A stretch of 64,000 nt of DNA from Agrobacterium vitis (GCF_037039395.1 NZ_CP146244.1:744001-808000); one strand, 5' to 3'. Numbered from the stretch's first letter, positions 15,011 to 24,213 are shown. The notes: generated by a model from the letters alone, not told the origin. Numbers and translations: made by a program.

Positions 15011-16774
15011 TCAGCGCGATTCGATATGCCAAACAACGGCCCAGGAACCGAGCAGGTTTCCCGGCTGGGTGCCGAACGTGAAGAAGCATTCGCCGCTTGC
15101 CTCTACGGGGCTTTTCACATCCTCAGCAGACAAATTGGCGGTGAGTGTCAGGACGTGTTCGCTGAGCGTCCAGCGCACAGTTGTCACGGGTCCCTGGCTG
15201 CTATGGCTGGCGACATGGCCGCGCATATTGCGCAGAAGAGGGGTGATTTTCTCTTTGCGCAGCGCCAGCAAGGCGCGGTAAAATTGCAAAACTTCGCCGT
15301 CTTGCTGGGCTGGTTCCCATGATAGTTTGGCGCTGTTGAATGTTGTCTGCGCTGTTGGGTCGGAGGCATCCTCGGCATCGAAGCCGGGCAGCCTGGACAG
15401 TTCCTTGCGTCGTCCCTGCCTTACCGCTTCATTCAGCTCTTCGTTGAAATCGCAGAAGAACGGAAATGGGGTCTTGGCGCCCCATTCCTCTCCCATGAAC
15501 AGCATGGGTATCTGCGGGGCGAGCAGATAAACCGCAGCCAGCGCCTTCATCGCCTCTGATGGTTGGGATGCCGCCATCCTGTCGCCCATGGCGCGATTAC
15601 CGATCTGGTCATGGTTTTGGATGAAGGAAATAAAGGCAGTGGGTGGCAGATGGGCGCTCGGCATGCCTCTTTCCTTCCCACTATAGGGCATGTGCTCGCC
15701 TTGGTAGACAAAGCCCTCCGCCAGCGCCCGGCCCAGTTTCGAGGTGTCGTTTGCGTAATCCTGATAATAGCCGAAGCTTTCACCGGTGGCAGTGATGTGC
15801 AGGACATGGTGGATGTCGTCATTCCATTGCGCGGTGAAATGGAGGGGCGCACCATTTTCATCACGCTCGAGCAGGGCGGCATTGTTGTCTTCATTTTCAA
15901 CGATCAGATGCACGGCCCGTCCGGGCGCGCAAGCGCGTGTCCGCCTGGCGATATCATGCAGTATATGGGGTTTGCGCTCGTCCTCTATGGCATGCACTGC
16001 GTCGAAACGCAGTCCGTCAACCCGAAACTCCTCCACCCAGTACATGGCATTGCGCACGACGAATTCACGCACGGCTTCCGACTGGTCGCCGTCGTAATTG
16101 ACACCCGATCCCCAGGGCGTGATGTGCTTGTCGGTAAAGATTGGTGCATAGGCGGGAAGATAATTTCCGTCCGGGCCAAAGTGATTGTAGACCACATCGA
16201 GAAAGATGCAGAGGCCCCGCGCATGGGCCTCGTCCACCAGCCGCTTCAGATCTTCCGGCCGGCCATAGCTGCTATCGGGTGCATAGGGCAATACGCCGTC
16301 ATAGCCCCAGTTCCACCGGCCTGGAAAGTCATTGATCGGCATGAGTTGCAGGGCGGTTACACCAAGGTTTTTCAAGTGGTCCAGCCGCTCGATCATCGCT
16401 GTAAATGTCCCAGCCGGCGTGAAGCTTCCCACGTGCAGTTCGTAGATGACGATGTCTTCCCAGGGCAGCCCTTGCCATTGGGTCTGCTGCCAGTCGTAGG
16501 CCGGGTCTATGACCTCGCTTGGCCCATGCACATCGTCAGGCTGGTAGCGTGAGGCGGGATCGGGAACAGCAAGACCATCTTCCAGGATGAAATTATAACG
16601 GCATCCGGCACCGACTTCTGGCACTTCGATGCTGTGCCAACCATTTTCACCGGCTGTCATGGGACGAGGCTCCTGGCCCTCGATCTTCAGCAGAACCTTT
16701 TCCTGAAGTGGTGCCCAGAGCCTGAAGATCGTGCCGTTGCCGGAAAGAACCGGGCCAAATGTCATGTCCTGCAT
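15011..16774 (-). CDS. treZ: Malto-oligosyltrehalose trehalohydrolase
   Basis: 587-aa GH13 enzyme that releases trehalose from the maltooligosyltrehalose made by TreY. It starts with an N-terminal beta-sandwich (GPVLSGNGTIFRLWAPLQEK), then the barrel with IYELHVGSFTPAGTF, DVVYNHFGPDGNYL, the nucleophile region FRVDGLRFDAVHAI (D258) and the acid/base glutamate in LIVENEDNN (E293). The third acid lies in FIQNHDQIGNR. I use ATG 16774, which has AGGAGA at proper spacing, rather than 16795. It is divergent from treY across 212 bases. No debranching enzyme gene (treX/glgX) is in this window. Confidence 0.94.
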   Translation of the reverse strand: MQDMTFGPVLSGNGTIFRLWAPLQEKVLLKIEGQEPRPMTAGENGWHSIEVPEVGAGCRYNFILEDGLAVPDPASRYQPDDVHGPSEVIDPAYDWQQTQWQGLPWEDIVIYELHVGSFTPAGTFTAMIERLDHLKNLGVTALQLMPINDFPGRWNWGYDGVLPYAPDSSYGRPEDLKRLVDEAHARGLCIFLDVVYNHFGPDGNYLPAYAPIFTDKHITPWGSGVNYDGDQSEAVREFVVRNAMYWVEEFRVDGLRFDAVHAIEDERKPHILHDIARRTRACAPGRAVHLIVENEDNNAALLERDENGAPLHFTAQWNDDIHHVLHITATGESFGYYQDYANDTSKLGRALAEGFVYQGEHMPYSGKERGMPSAHLPPTAFISFIQNHDQIGNRAMGDRMAASQPSEAMKALAAVYLLAPQIPMLFMGEEWGAKTPFPFFCDFNEELNEAVRQGRRKELSRLPGFDAEDASDPTAQTTFNSAKLSWEPAQQDGEVLQFYRALLALRKEKITPLLRNMRGHVASHSSQGPVTTVRWTLSEHVLTLTANLSAEDVKSPVEASGECFFTFGTQPGNLLGSWAVVWHIESR

Positions 16775-16986
16775 CGTGTCTCCTGCGCATTTCAATGGGT
16801 GATCGGCGGGGTGGTCGGGTAGTGATCGGGCAAACCGAGGCTTTAACTTCCAAAGTGCTCCGGTGTTCCGTCTTTCCCGGTATTTGATGCCGCAGGTATC
16901 GGCATTCCCATGCCATTATTGCCCGGGACCGTGTGGAACCGATGGCGGCCAGCCGTGTTACTGGCAAACACCATCAAGAGGGCAGC

Positions 16987-19518
16987 ATGACCATCCCAAC
17001 AGCGACCTACCGTCTGCAATTTCGAAACGGCATAACATTCGATCATGCCATCGATCTTATTCCGCATTTGAAATCGATGAGCATCAGCCATCTCTATGCA
17101 TCGCCGATCTTCACGGCCACCCGTGGTTCCACCCACGGTTATGATGTGGTGGATGCCAACGAAATCGACCCGGTTATCGGTGGGAAAGCCGGTTTCGAGC
17201 GGATGTGCGCTGCTCTTGCGAAGGCGGATATCGGCCTCATCCTCGATATCGTTCCCAACCATATGGCGGCCTCGGTCGAAAACGCCTGGTGGTACGACGT
17301 GCTGCGAAATGGCAGCCAGAGCGCCTATGCCGGGCATTTCGATATTGACTGGAGCCGGAAGCTGACCTTGCCATTGCTTGGCAAGACCCTTGAGGATGCC
17401 CTTACCGATGGTGAGTTGACTGTCATACGGGATGACAACACCGACCGGTTCAGCCTTGGCTATTTCGAGACGCATATTCCCTTGAGCGATGAAAGCATCG
17501 CGCAGGCGCTTGTCTCTGAAAATACCGACCGGGCGGCCTTGGCCGAGGTGCTCGCGTCGCCTGAAAAAATCAGGGCTTTACTCGATGCCCAGCATTGGCA
17601 GCTTCAACATTGGCAACAGGCTGCCGAAAGCCTGAGCTATCGCCGCTTCTTCGAAGTCACCGGCCTGGTGGGTGTCTGCGTGGAAAAACCGCAGGTGTTT
17701 GAAGACAGCCACCGGCTGATCCTCGATCTGGTGCGGTCGGGGCAGGTTCAGGGATTGCGGATCGATCACGTCGACGGGCTGGCTGACCCGGCGGGCTATC
17801 TTGCTCGTCTGCGCGAGGTGGCGGGACCGCAGACTTATATCACTGTCGAGAAAATTCTGGGGGCAGGCGAGGTGATTGCGCCGAGCTGGCCGGTGTCCGG
17901 CACGACTGGGTACGAATTCATCACCGCCCTGTCGCACCTCTACATCAATGGCGAGGGGCTGGAGCGTCTTCAGCAGGCCTATAACGACACCGACGCCGGA
18001 GCTGCGGACTATGTCAAAGGCCTGCGGGACGCCAAGACCCGGATGGTCCAACGCAATTTCAAGGGCGAAGTCACCCGGCTGGTGGCGCTGGCGCAATCGA
18101 TTGGCACCGGTCACGACGAGGACGAGTTGCGCAAGGCGATACAGGAATTGCTGATCGCTTTTCCAGTCTACCGGACCTATGGCTATCACGGCGACCTTGA
18201 TGCGCAGGACAAAATTGTCCTGGAAAAGGTCGTTGCACAGGCTCGGCTCTGGGGAGTGGACGATGGCGCGCTTGGCGTTATTGAGCGCCTGTTGCTCGGC
18301 GGGTTCGAGGCGGAAACGGCGCATGAATTCCGCATCCGCTTCCAGCAGTTGAGCGGTCCTGTCATGGCCAAGGCATTGGAAGATACGCTGTTCTACCGCT
18401 ACAATCGCCTGATTGCCGCAAACGAGGTTGGTGGCGAGCCAGCCCATGCGCCGGGTGGTGTCCGCGCCTTCCACACCGCAATGATCGAGCGCTTGCAGAC
18501 CCAGAAGCATGGTCTGTCTGCAAGCTCCACCCATGACACCAAGCGCGGCGAGGATGCGCGCGCCCGTCTCTATACCTTATCGGAAGGGGCGGATGCCTGG
18601 ATCGACGGTGTGAGCCGCTGGCGCCAGATGCATCGCGGCAGTCTCGTCTCCTTGCCGGATGGTCCAGCGCCAGATCCGAATGTAGAGTGGATGCTGTACC
18701 AGGCTTTGGCAGGGATCTGGCTCGCGCCGACCGAAACAACCGATCCAGCCACGCTGGCCGATCGCTTTCTGGCCTATACTGAAAAAGCGCTTAGGGAAGC
18801 CAAGTTGCGAACGGATTGGGCCGAGCCAAACGAGGCTTTCGAACAGGCGGTTCTGGCCTATGCCGAACAGCTGGTGTCGCCGGAAAACCGAAGCTTCCTG
18901 ACGGATTTCAGCGATACCCTTCGGCCCTTCATGGCGGCGGGTGAGGTCAACAGTCTGTCCCAGACGCTGATCAAGCTCACGGCGCCGGGTGTGCCGGATA
19001 TTTACCAGGGAACCGAGGGCAAGGACGACAGCCTTGTCGATCCGGACAATCGTCGCACCATCGATTATCAGGCGCTGGCAGCCGAAATGACTGCGCCCGC
19101 AAATGAGCGCCCGGTCTCTTTCATCCAGCGCAAGCAAAGGCTGATCCAGGAGGTGCTTGCCCTTCGTAGCCGCCATGCCAGCCTGTTCAATGACGGTGAT
19201 TACGTGCCGTTGGAGGTCACTGGCCATGCCAGGGATCACGTCATCGCTTTCGCGCGCGTGAAGGGCAATGACAAAGCGCTGACCATCGCGCCGAGATTGG
19301 TGTTTGGCCGGCTTGATCCTGAGATGGCACGGGTTGCAGCAGAGTTCTGGGCGGATACCATGATTGTTTGCCCTGAAAGCGTGCAGGGGCCGTTGCACAA
19401 TATTCTGTCAGGCCGGTTGTTCAATCGTGAACAGATGCTGGTTTCGAACTTGCTTGAAGGCGACGATATCGCCTTGCTGGTGACGCCTTCACTCACTGCA
19501 ATCGACAGACAGGCATAA
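16987..19518 (+). CDS. treY: Malto-oligosyltrehalose synthase
   Basis: 843-aa GH13 enzyme that isomerises the reducing-end alpha-1,4 bond of maltodextrins to the alpha,alpha-1,1 bond. The N-terminus TIPTATYRLQFRNGITF, then HLYASPIFTATRGSTHGYDV, DIVPNHMA, the nucleophile segment GLRIDHVDGLADP (D260) and the glutamate of TYITVEKILGAGE (E288) are diagnostic, as are STHDTKRGEDARAR and VPDIYQGTE. The start is ATG 16987 with GAGGG just upstream; an in-frame GTG at 16933 is not supported. Length is slightly greater than in Sulfolobus. It works with treZ to make trehalose, a compatible solute. Confidence 0.95.
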   Translation: MTIPTATYRLQFRNGITFDHAIDLIPHLKSMSISHLYASPIFTATRGSTHGYDVVDANEIDPVIGGKAGFERMCAALAKADIGLILDIVPNHMAASVENAWWYDVLRNGSQSAYAGHFDIDWSRKLTLPLLGKTLEDALTDGELTVIRDDNTDRFSLGYFETHIPLSDESIAQALVSENTDRAALAEVLASPEKIRALLDAQHWQLQHWQQAAESLSYRRFFEVTGLVGVCVEKPQVFEDSHRLILDLVRSGQVQGLRIDHVDGLADPAGYLARLREVAGPQTYITVEKILGAGEVIAPSWPVSGTTGYEFITALSHLYINGEGLERLQQAYNDTDAGAADYVKGLRDAKTRMVQRNFKGEVTRLVALAQSIGTGHDEDELRKAIQELLIAFPVYRTYGYHGDLDAQDKIVLEKVVAQARLWGVDDGALGVIERLLLGGFEAETAHEFRIRFQQLSGPVMAKALEDTLFYRYNRLIAANEVGGEPAHAPGGVRAFHTAMIERLQTQKHGLSASSTHDTKRGEDARARLYTLSEGADAWIDGVSRWRQMHRGSLVSLPDGPAPDPNVEWMLYQALAGIWLAPTETTDPATLADRFLAYTEKALREAKLRTDWAEPNEAFEQAVLAYAEQLVSPENRSFLTDFSDTLRPFMAAGEVNSLSQTLIKLTAPGVPDIYQGTEGKDDSLVDPDNRRTIDYQALAAEMTAPANERPVSFIQRKQRLIQEVLALRSRHASLFNDGDYVPLEVTGHARDHVIAFARVKGNDKALTIAPRLVFGRLDPEMARVAAEFWADTMIVCPESVQGPLHNILSGRLFNREQMLVSNLLEGDDIALLVTPSLTAIDRQA

Positions 19519-19631
19519 GCGGAACCGATCTTGCGCCGGGGTGTTAACCCAACATCCCAGCCCATGACCCGCTTATGAACGGAGAGGCGGGGGCCCAGAT
19601 TTGGGCCACTATGTATAAAAAGGAGATTGCC

Positions 19632-20063
19632 ATGAAGATCGAAAAATACGGTTCTGCCCAGTGGTCCGGTGGTTTGAAAGACGGAAAAGGCAAGGTTTCG
19701 ACGCAGAGCGGCGCCTTGGATGCCTATCCTTACGGCTTCAACACCCGCTTTGAAGGTGTCACCGGCAGCAACCCGGAAGAACTGATCGGAGCTGCCCACG
19801 CGGCCTGCTTCACCATGGCTTTATCGATGATGCTGGGCGAGGCTGGACTGACCGCCGAAAGCCTGGAAACCAAGGCCAATGTGACCCTGGAAAAGCAGGA
19901 GGCTGGTTTTGCCATCACGGCCATCGAGCTTGTCTTGAAGGGTAATGTGCCCGGTGCCGATGAAGCCCGGTTTACGGAAATTGCCAATCAGGCTAAGGCG
20001 GGATGCCCGGTTTCCAAGGCTCTGGCCGCCGTGCCAATCAGCCTCAGTGTTACCCTGGGATAA
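19632..20063 (+). CDS. osmC: OsmC-family peroxiredoxin
   Basis: 143 aa. The family reduces organic hydroperoxides with two cysteines, seen here as C59 (GAAHAACFTMAL) and C125 (AKAGCPVSKAL); both positions agree with E. coli OsmC. The N-terminal KYGSAQWSGGLKDGKGKVST and PEELIGAAHA are typical. The start is ATG 19632, with AAGGAGA at 19620-19626; the in-frame upstream ATG at 19575 lacks support. Being next to treY, it fits an osmotic/oxidative stress theme. Its stop codon lies in the first unit of a tandem palindromic repeat. Confidence 0.94.
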   Translation: MKIEKYGSAQWSGGLKDGKGKVSTQSGALDAYPYGFNTRFEGVTGSNPEELIGAAHAACFTMALSMMLGEAGLTAESLETKANVTLEKQEAGFAITAIELVLKGNVPGADEARFTEIANQAKAGCPVSKALAAVPISLSVTLG

Positions 20064-20103
20064 CCAGTTATCCTGGGATAACTACGTTACTCTGGGATAA
20101 CCG
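20049..20103. repeat. Three tandem copies of an 18-19-bp palindromic unit
   Basis: Units at 20049-20066, 20067-20085 and 20086-20103 share GTTAYCCTGGGATAAC with small changes. Each unit is close to a palindrome (GTTATC-ctgg-GATAAC in unit 2). The osmC stop codon is inside unit 1. The array is too short and too palindromic to be a CRISPR; it may be a protein-binding array, an mRNA-end structure or slippage-prone DNA. Confidence 0.8.
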
Positions 20104-20105
20104 GT

Positions 20106-20148
20106 CCGGTCTGGCTTGAATGCCAGGCCGGGCTTTTGCGCTTTTTTC
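20106..20148 (+). terminator. Intrinsic terminator after osmC
   Basis: Stem CCGGTCTGGC (20106-20115) and GCCAGGCCGG (20122-20131), nine pairs plus one wobble, loop TTGAAT. It is followed by GCTTTTGCGCTTTTTTC. It directly follows the tandem palindromes. Confidence 0.8.
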
Positions 20149-20260
20149 AAGAGATGATATCGCTGTCCTTTCAAAGCCCCTGTGATCACCGGCTGGCACG
20201 TGCTAGGCAAACTCAGCAGCTTGACATCACGGATCGCTGCCAACCGCGAGGGACGCCGTT

Positions 20261-21184
20261 ATGCCGACACTGAGTGACGAGGGCCAAGCGCGTCTGAGCG
20301 ACATTGCCACACGCCATGGGGTGAGCTTCGGGGCGGTCGAGCATTTGCTGATGGCGTTGATGGCTGGCAACGGCTACCAGGCCCAGTTCAACCACCCGGA
20401 TCTTGGTGGCATGGGGCAATGGTCGCAGGGTGGCATGACCATGGTTGGCGATATGTTCAACAATGGGCTGAAGGCCCGGGTCGACAATCTTTGCTCGGAT
20501 ATCGCCACGTTGCTGCAAACCAGTGATCTGCATCGCCCGGCATCCGGCTATGCCTCATCCTCGCAATCACAATCGCAGGGAAATGGCGGGTTCGGTGGCT
20601 TTGCCAGCGGCGTTAGTCTCTTCATCCCCGGCAGTCTTTCAGCAGCAAACTGGTGGCCAGCGGATCTTGGCTTTCCGGCTTCGACCGGCGCCCAGAACAA
20701 TTTGCGCTATGCGTTTTTCCCGTCAAGCCGCAGGCTGGCGATCGATATCGGTGGGCGCACGACAGTCTACGATACCAGAGACCACCAGATCGGCGGATTT
20801 TCCCAGCAACAGGGCGGCGACCAGACGTTGAGCTTCACCTCCCAATATGGGCTGGTGCGGCTCTCGGAGCTTGAAGTCGTGTCTCCCGGTACGAATTCGC
20901 CCGTTACGAATGTGGTAGGCGAAGCCGCGACTGCGCCCCTCGCGCCGGTCATGCCACCCGTCGCCCCTGTTTTTGATAATCCTGAACCAGCGAGTGAGCC
21001 TTTGGCGTCGGAGATCCAGGCATTTTCGGCAGGGACTTCTCCCAGGCATCCAGCCGCTCCCCCGGCAGCCAGTGACGATGAGATCTTTGCCAAGATCGAA
21101 AAACTCGCCGCCCTGCATGGCCGCGGCATCCTGACCGACAAGGAATATCAGGACAAAAAGGCCGATCTTCTGTCGAGGCTCTGA
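20261..21184 (+). CDS. SHOCT-domain protein of unknown function
   Basis: 307 aa, no signal peptide or clear membrane span. Residues 1-90 are helical and M/G rich (DIATRHGVSFGAVEHLLMAL). Residues 95-120 are a Ser/Gln/Gly-rich linker, and 120-215 look like a folded beta-rich domain (RLAIDIGGRTTVYDTRDHQI; LSFTSQYGLVRLSELEVV). Residues 220-275 form a Pro/Ala-rich linker, and the last ~30 residues are a SHOCT module (IEKLAALHGRGILTDKEYQD). Similar proteins are found in rhizobia, but I know no experimental role. It stands alone on the + strand after osmC. Confidence 0.8.
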   Translation: MPTLSDEGQARLSDIATRHGVSFGAVEHLLMALMAGNGYQAQFNHPDLGGMGQWSQGGMTMVGDMFNNGLKARVDNLCSDIATLLQTSDLHRPASGYASSSQSQSQGNGGFGGFASGVSLFIPGSLSAANWWPADLGFPASTGAQNNLRYAFFPSSRRLAIDIGGRTTVYDTRDHQIGGFSQQQGGDQTLSFTSQYGLVRLSELEVVSPGTNSPVTNVVGEAATAPLAPVMPPVAPVFDNPEPASEPLASEIQAFSAGTSPRHPAAPPAASDDEIFAKIEKLAALHGRGILTDKEYQDKKADLLSRL

Positions 21185-21506
21185 TTGCAGACGAATTCTG
21201 CTCGATGATGGACATTCGGGATCTGGGATGATGGGGTGGCCGAACAGGCCGCCGCATAGTTACGCCTGCATGGCCGTATCGTGTCATTGAAAAAGCGCTG
21301 TATAAATAGGCGCTTAACACCTGCTTTTTTCCACAAGGATAGATCATGTTATCCTGGACGCAAATAGGTTCAGTGGACATCTTTCAATTTAAATCTATAT
21401 ATTTTATAGTGAATACGCAGTGGCAGGAGTCGAGGACTGGCAAATTCAACAGGCACTCAGGGCATGCCTGTATGGCTATCCTGAAGGCCGCTTGATGGAG
21501 GGCATC
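21185..21506 (+). promoter_or_regulatory. Non-coding gap upstream of the FAD/NAD(P)-binding protein gene
   Basis: Mostly unremarkable. An A+T-rich patch at 21379-21415 may hold the promoter. An in-frame GTG at 21420 and an ATG at 21495 would extend the next protein into this gap, but only ATG 21507 has a ribosome-binding site (GGAGGG at 21498-21503). Confidence 0.4.
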
Positions 21507-22988
21507 ATGCTCCAGTTTATTTCAGGGGTTTCTCACTTGGGGGTTTCCCAAGCGAAAAGCAGCATTTCGCCTGCCCGTAAGACGGTCGTTATTGTCGGTG
21601 GAGGGTTTGCCGGCGCGTCAGTGGCAAGGTTTCTGGCGCAGCGGCAGGACGATGATCTGCAAATTCTGGTTTTTGAGCCGAGATCCACGCTGGGGGCCGG
21701 GCTTGCCTATGACACGGACGATCCGGCTCTTCGTCTCAATGTGGAAGCAAACCGGATGATTGCCGACGGCAAGGAGCCGCTTGCCTTTGCCGAGTGGTTG
21801 CGGCAATCCGGCGCGCTTGCGGACGATCCGGACGCCCGGGTCGAATGCACAGGCAGTGATGCCACCCAGGTATTTGCGCGCCGTGAAGCCTTCGGGCGCT
21901 TCATGGCGGAGCGGATGGCGCCTTATCTGGAAGACGGTCGCATCCAACACATCCGCGAGACGGTGGAAACCGTGACCCGGATTGGGAGCCGCTGGCTGGT
22001 GACCGGCAATTTGGGCGCCTGGATCGAGGCCGATATCGTCGTCATGGCGGCCACCCACCCGGCCCCCAAGGCACCGCGGGCATTGCAATCAGCCCTGCAA
22101 GGTCATCCACGGTTTATTACCAATTCCGTCGCGGGCCAGAGCCTTTGCGGTATCCGTGCGACGGATCGGGTTCTTGTCGTCGGCATGGGTCTGACGGCAG
22201 CGGATATTGTCGCCAGTTTAACGGCCCGTGGCCATCGTGGCGAGATCACCGCCTTTTCAAGGCGGGGTATGTCGTCCCGTGGCCATACTCTTCAGCCCCA
22301 GGACTGGTTTTGCTCGTTCAGCGAGGATGATTGTCGCTCAGTGCGGTCGTTGATACGTGCCGTGCGGCGTGCGGTGGCCGATGCGCAGGCCCATGGTGTG
22401 ACCTGGCATGCGGTGACCGACGCCCTGCGTAAACAGGGCCAGACCATCTGGGCGCGGCTCGATGCGACGGAAAGAAAACGGCTGTTGCGCCACGCCCGCC
22501 GTCTTTGGGACGTGCATCGCTACCGGCTGCCACCCCAGGCGCAAGCCATTTGGCAGCAGCGGTTGGCTGAGGGCAGTCTGACACTTGCCTCAGGCCGGAT
22601 GATCAAGATCGAGCGGGGTATCGAGACCATCGCCATCGATCTCGTGGCAGCCTCTACCGGGCTGGTGGAGCGCAAGCTGTTCGACTGGGTGGTGCTGGCA
22701 ACAGGCCCCGATCATGCCAGTGTCCTGAAATCGCAATCGATGTTGCTGACGCTGGAAAGCACGGGCCACCTCCAGGCCGATGCTTATGGGCTTGGTATCG
22801 CCTGTGATGAGAGCGGTCAGGCCATTGCTATCGACGGCCGGCCGCAAGCGGATCTGTTCATCGCAGGCCCGCTGGCACGCGGTACGTTTGGCGAGCTGAT
22901 GGGCGTCCCGGAAGTCTCCCGCCAGGCCGAACTGGTGGCACATCGTATCGCCGATGCCGTTATCGTCAGCCGCAGCGCTACTGTATAA
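21507..22988 (+). CDS. FAD/NAD(P)-binding protein (NAD_binding_9 type)
   Basis: 493 aa. The N-terminal Rossmann fingerprint VVIVGGGFAGASVARFLAQ, then FEPRSTLGAGLAYDTDDPALRLNVEANRM, a signature of the proteins annotated as FAD/NAD(P)-binding or hydroxyacylglutathione-hydrolase-like. A second nucleotide-binding region VLVVGMGLTAADIVASL follows near 220. The C-terminus holds VVLATGPDH and FIAGPLARGTFGELMGVPEV. The substrate is unknown. Start chosen as ATG 21507 from its RBS. The last codons (AGC GCT ACT GTA TAA) belong to a dispersed repeat, so the native C-terminus has been replaced or extended by the repeat. Confidence 0.82.
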   Translation: MLQFISGVSHLGVSQAKSSISPARKTVVIVGGGFAGASVARFLAQRQDDDLQILVFEPRSTLGAGLAYDTDDPALRLNVEANRMIADGKEPLAFAEWLRQSGALADDPDARVECTGSDATQVFARREAFGRFMAERMAPYLEDGRIQHIRETVETVTRIGSRWLVTGNLGAWIEADIVVMAATHPAPKAPRALQSALQGHPRFITNSVAGQSLCGIRATDRVLVVGMGLTAADIVASLTARGHRGEITAFSRRGMSSRGHTLQPQDWFCSFSEDDCRSVRSLIRAVRRAVADAQAHGVTWHAVTDALRKQGQTIWARLDATERKRLLRHARRLWDVHRYRLPPQAQAIWQQRLAEGSLTLASGRMIKIERGIETIAIDLVAASTGLVERKLFDWVVLATGPDHASVLKSQSMLLTLESTGHLQADAYGLGIACDESGQAIAIDGRPQADLFIAGPLARGTFGELMGVPEVSRQAELVAHRIADAVIVSRSATV

Positions 22989-23021
22989 TTCCTTAAATCT
23001 GCGTGGATTTGAGGAGGAAAG
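22974..23021 (+). repeat. Short dispersed repeat copy A, overlapping a gene end
   Basis: AGCGCTACTG, then TATAATTCCTTAAATC, a hairpin (CTTAAATC...GATTTGAG) and GGAGGAAA. It matches 29353-29398 nearly base for base. In both places it supplies the final codons and the TAA stop of a plus-strand gene. Here AGCGCTACTG recurs at 23020-23029, so a 10-bp direct repeat flanks the palindromic core. Confidence 0.75.
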
Positions 23022-23059
23022 CGCTACTGAGAAGCTTTGATGGCCTTCACAGGACGCCC

Positions 23060-23274
23060 ACGTTTTGGTGTGCCGTTTACCCCCTCTGTCCTGCCGGACA
23101 TCTCCCCCCAAGGGGGGAGATCAGATTGTCTGAACTGCCAGTTTTTCAGAAAATTACCGGTATCGATAGAAGATGGGTAAAAGACAGGGCAAGAAGCCTT
23201 CTGTTGGTCGATCTCCCCCTTTGAGGGGGAGATGCCTGGCAAGGCAGAGGGGGGTGAGCCGCGCATCAAAACGT
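23060..23274. repeat. MITE-like palindromic element with about 65-bp terminal inverted repeats
   Basis: The left end ACGTTTTGGTGTGCCG-n-CCCCCTCTG...GGACATCTCCCCCC pairs with the inverted right end at about 23205-23274 (GGGGGAGATGCCTGGC...CAGAGGGGGG...CAAAACGT). Each end carries its own inner hairpin of C-run/G-run (23101-23121 and 23209-23232). The centre (about 23125-23200) holds no gene. I know this sequence type as a very common rhizobial intergenic repeat; it has no transposase and would be a non-autonomous element. It lies between two convergent gene ends. Confidence 0.8.
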
Positions 23275-23380
23275 TTGCGTCGCTTATTGTCGCGCGCCAT
23301 ATAACGCAAACGGCGTTGCAAAGCGCCATAATATCATGGTTTGCCAGCCCGGTCGCATCGATGCTGGGCTGGTATTCTCT

Positions 23381-24208
23381 TTATGCGGGGGCCGCGTCTC
23401 CCAGCAGTTTCTCCAATATCTGTGCTTCAATTGCCGCGCATTCCGCCGTGGCGTGCCGCCTTGGGCGTGGCAATGCAACCTTGTGGTCGAGCGCGATGCG
23501 TCCGGCGTCGATGACGACGATCCGGTCGGCCAGGGCGACGGCCTCAGACACGTCATGGGTGACCAGCACCGCCGTAAATCGCTGCTTTTGCCAGATCCGT
23601 TCCAGCAATTGCTGCATTTCGATCCGGGTCAGCGCATCGAGCGCGCCCAGCGGTTCATCCAGCGCCAGGATATGCGGATGCGCCGCCAAGGCGCGGGCAA
23701 GCGCGACGCGCTGTTTCTGGCCGCCTGAGAGAACGGAGGGCCATTCGCTTGCCCGTGTGCCAAGGCCAACCTCTTCCAGCAGGGCGCGGGCGGCCGAAAG
23801 CGCTTCCTTGCCCTTGGCGATTCCGGTCAGTCCAACGGCGACATTGTCGTCAATCTTTGCCCAGGGCAGAAGGCGTGGCTCCTGAAACATCATTCGAACC
23901 CGGGCGGCATCGCTCTTGTCGGCATGATGGACAAGTTCGCCGGAACTTGGTTTGTCCAGCCCAGCCAGCAACCGCAGCAGGGTGCTCTTGCCGCAGCCGC
24001 TCTTGCCGATGATCGCCAGGAACTCACCTTCTGCGACATCGAGGTTTATGCCGTCGAGCACGGTCTGGGTTCCGAAATTCTTTCGGACATTGCGGAAGGA
24101 AAACGCCGGGCGGGGGCTGGCAAGCACCGGTTGGGATGCCTGTTCCTGTCTTGTTGCAGGATGTGCTTCCTGAACTGGCCGAAGCCGCGTCATCGTCGTT
24201 GCGGTCAT
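23381..24208 (-). CDS. ssuB: Aliphatic sulfonate ABC transporter ATPase
   Basis: 275 aa, SsuB/TauB group. Walker A is [14 protein letters not shown], the Q-loop is [14 protein letters not shown], the signature is [15 protein letters not shown], and Walker B is [16 protein letters not shown], with [15 protein letters not shown]. The LLPW after the Q-loop is typical of sulfonate/nitrate importers. Start taken at ATG 24208, five bases after the permease stop with GAGG upstream; an in-frame ATG at 24244 would overlap the permease gene. The N-terminal ~40 residues are a non-conserved Pro/Gln-rich tail. It is last in ssuA-ssuC-ssuB. Confidence 0.92.
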   Translation of the reverse strand: MTATTMTRLRPVQEAHPATRQEQASQPVLASPRPAFSFRNVRKNFGTQTVLDGINLDVAEGEFLAIIGKSGCGKSTLLRLLAGLDKPSSGELVHHADKSDAARVRMMFQEPRLLPWAKIDDNVAVGLTGIAKGKEALSAARALLEEVGLGTRASEWPSVLSGGQKQRVALARALAAHPHILALDEPLGALDALTRIEMQQLLERIWQKQRFTAVLVTHDVSEAVALADRIVVIDAGRIALDHKVALPRPRRHATAECAAIEAQILEKLLGDAAPA

Positions 24209-24213
24209 GGGTC

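Noticed and set aside
15563..16552. 329-codon plus-strand frame opposite treZ
   Set aside because: Antisense shadow of a firmly identified GH13 gene.
17578..18534. 318-codon minus-strand frame inside treY
   Set aside because: Antisense to conserved GH13 motifs of treY.
20049..20103. Possible CRISPR array
   Set aside because: Units abut directly with no unique spacers, are palindromic, and no cas genes are present.
23060..23274. Insertion sequence
   Set aside because: Has inverted ends but no transposase frame; too short, so treated as a MITE-like repeat.
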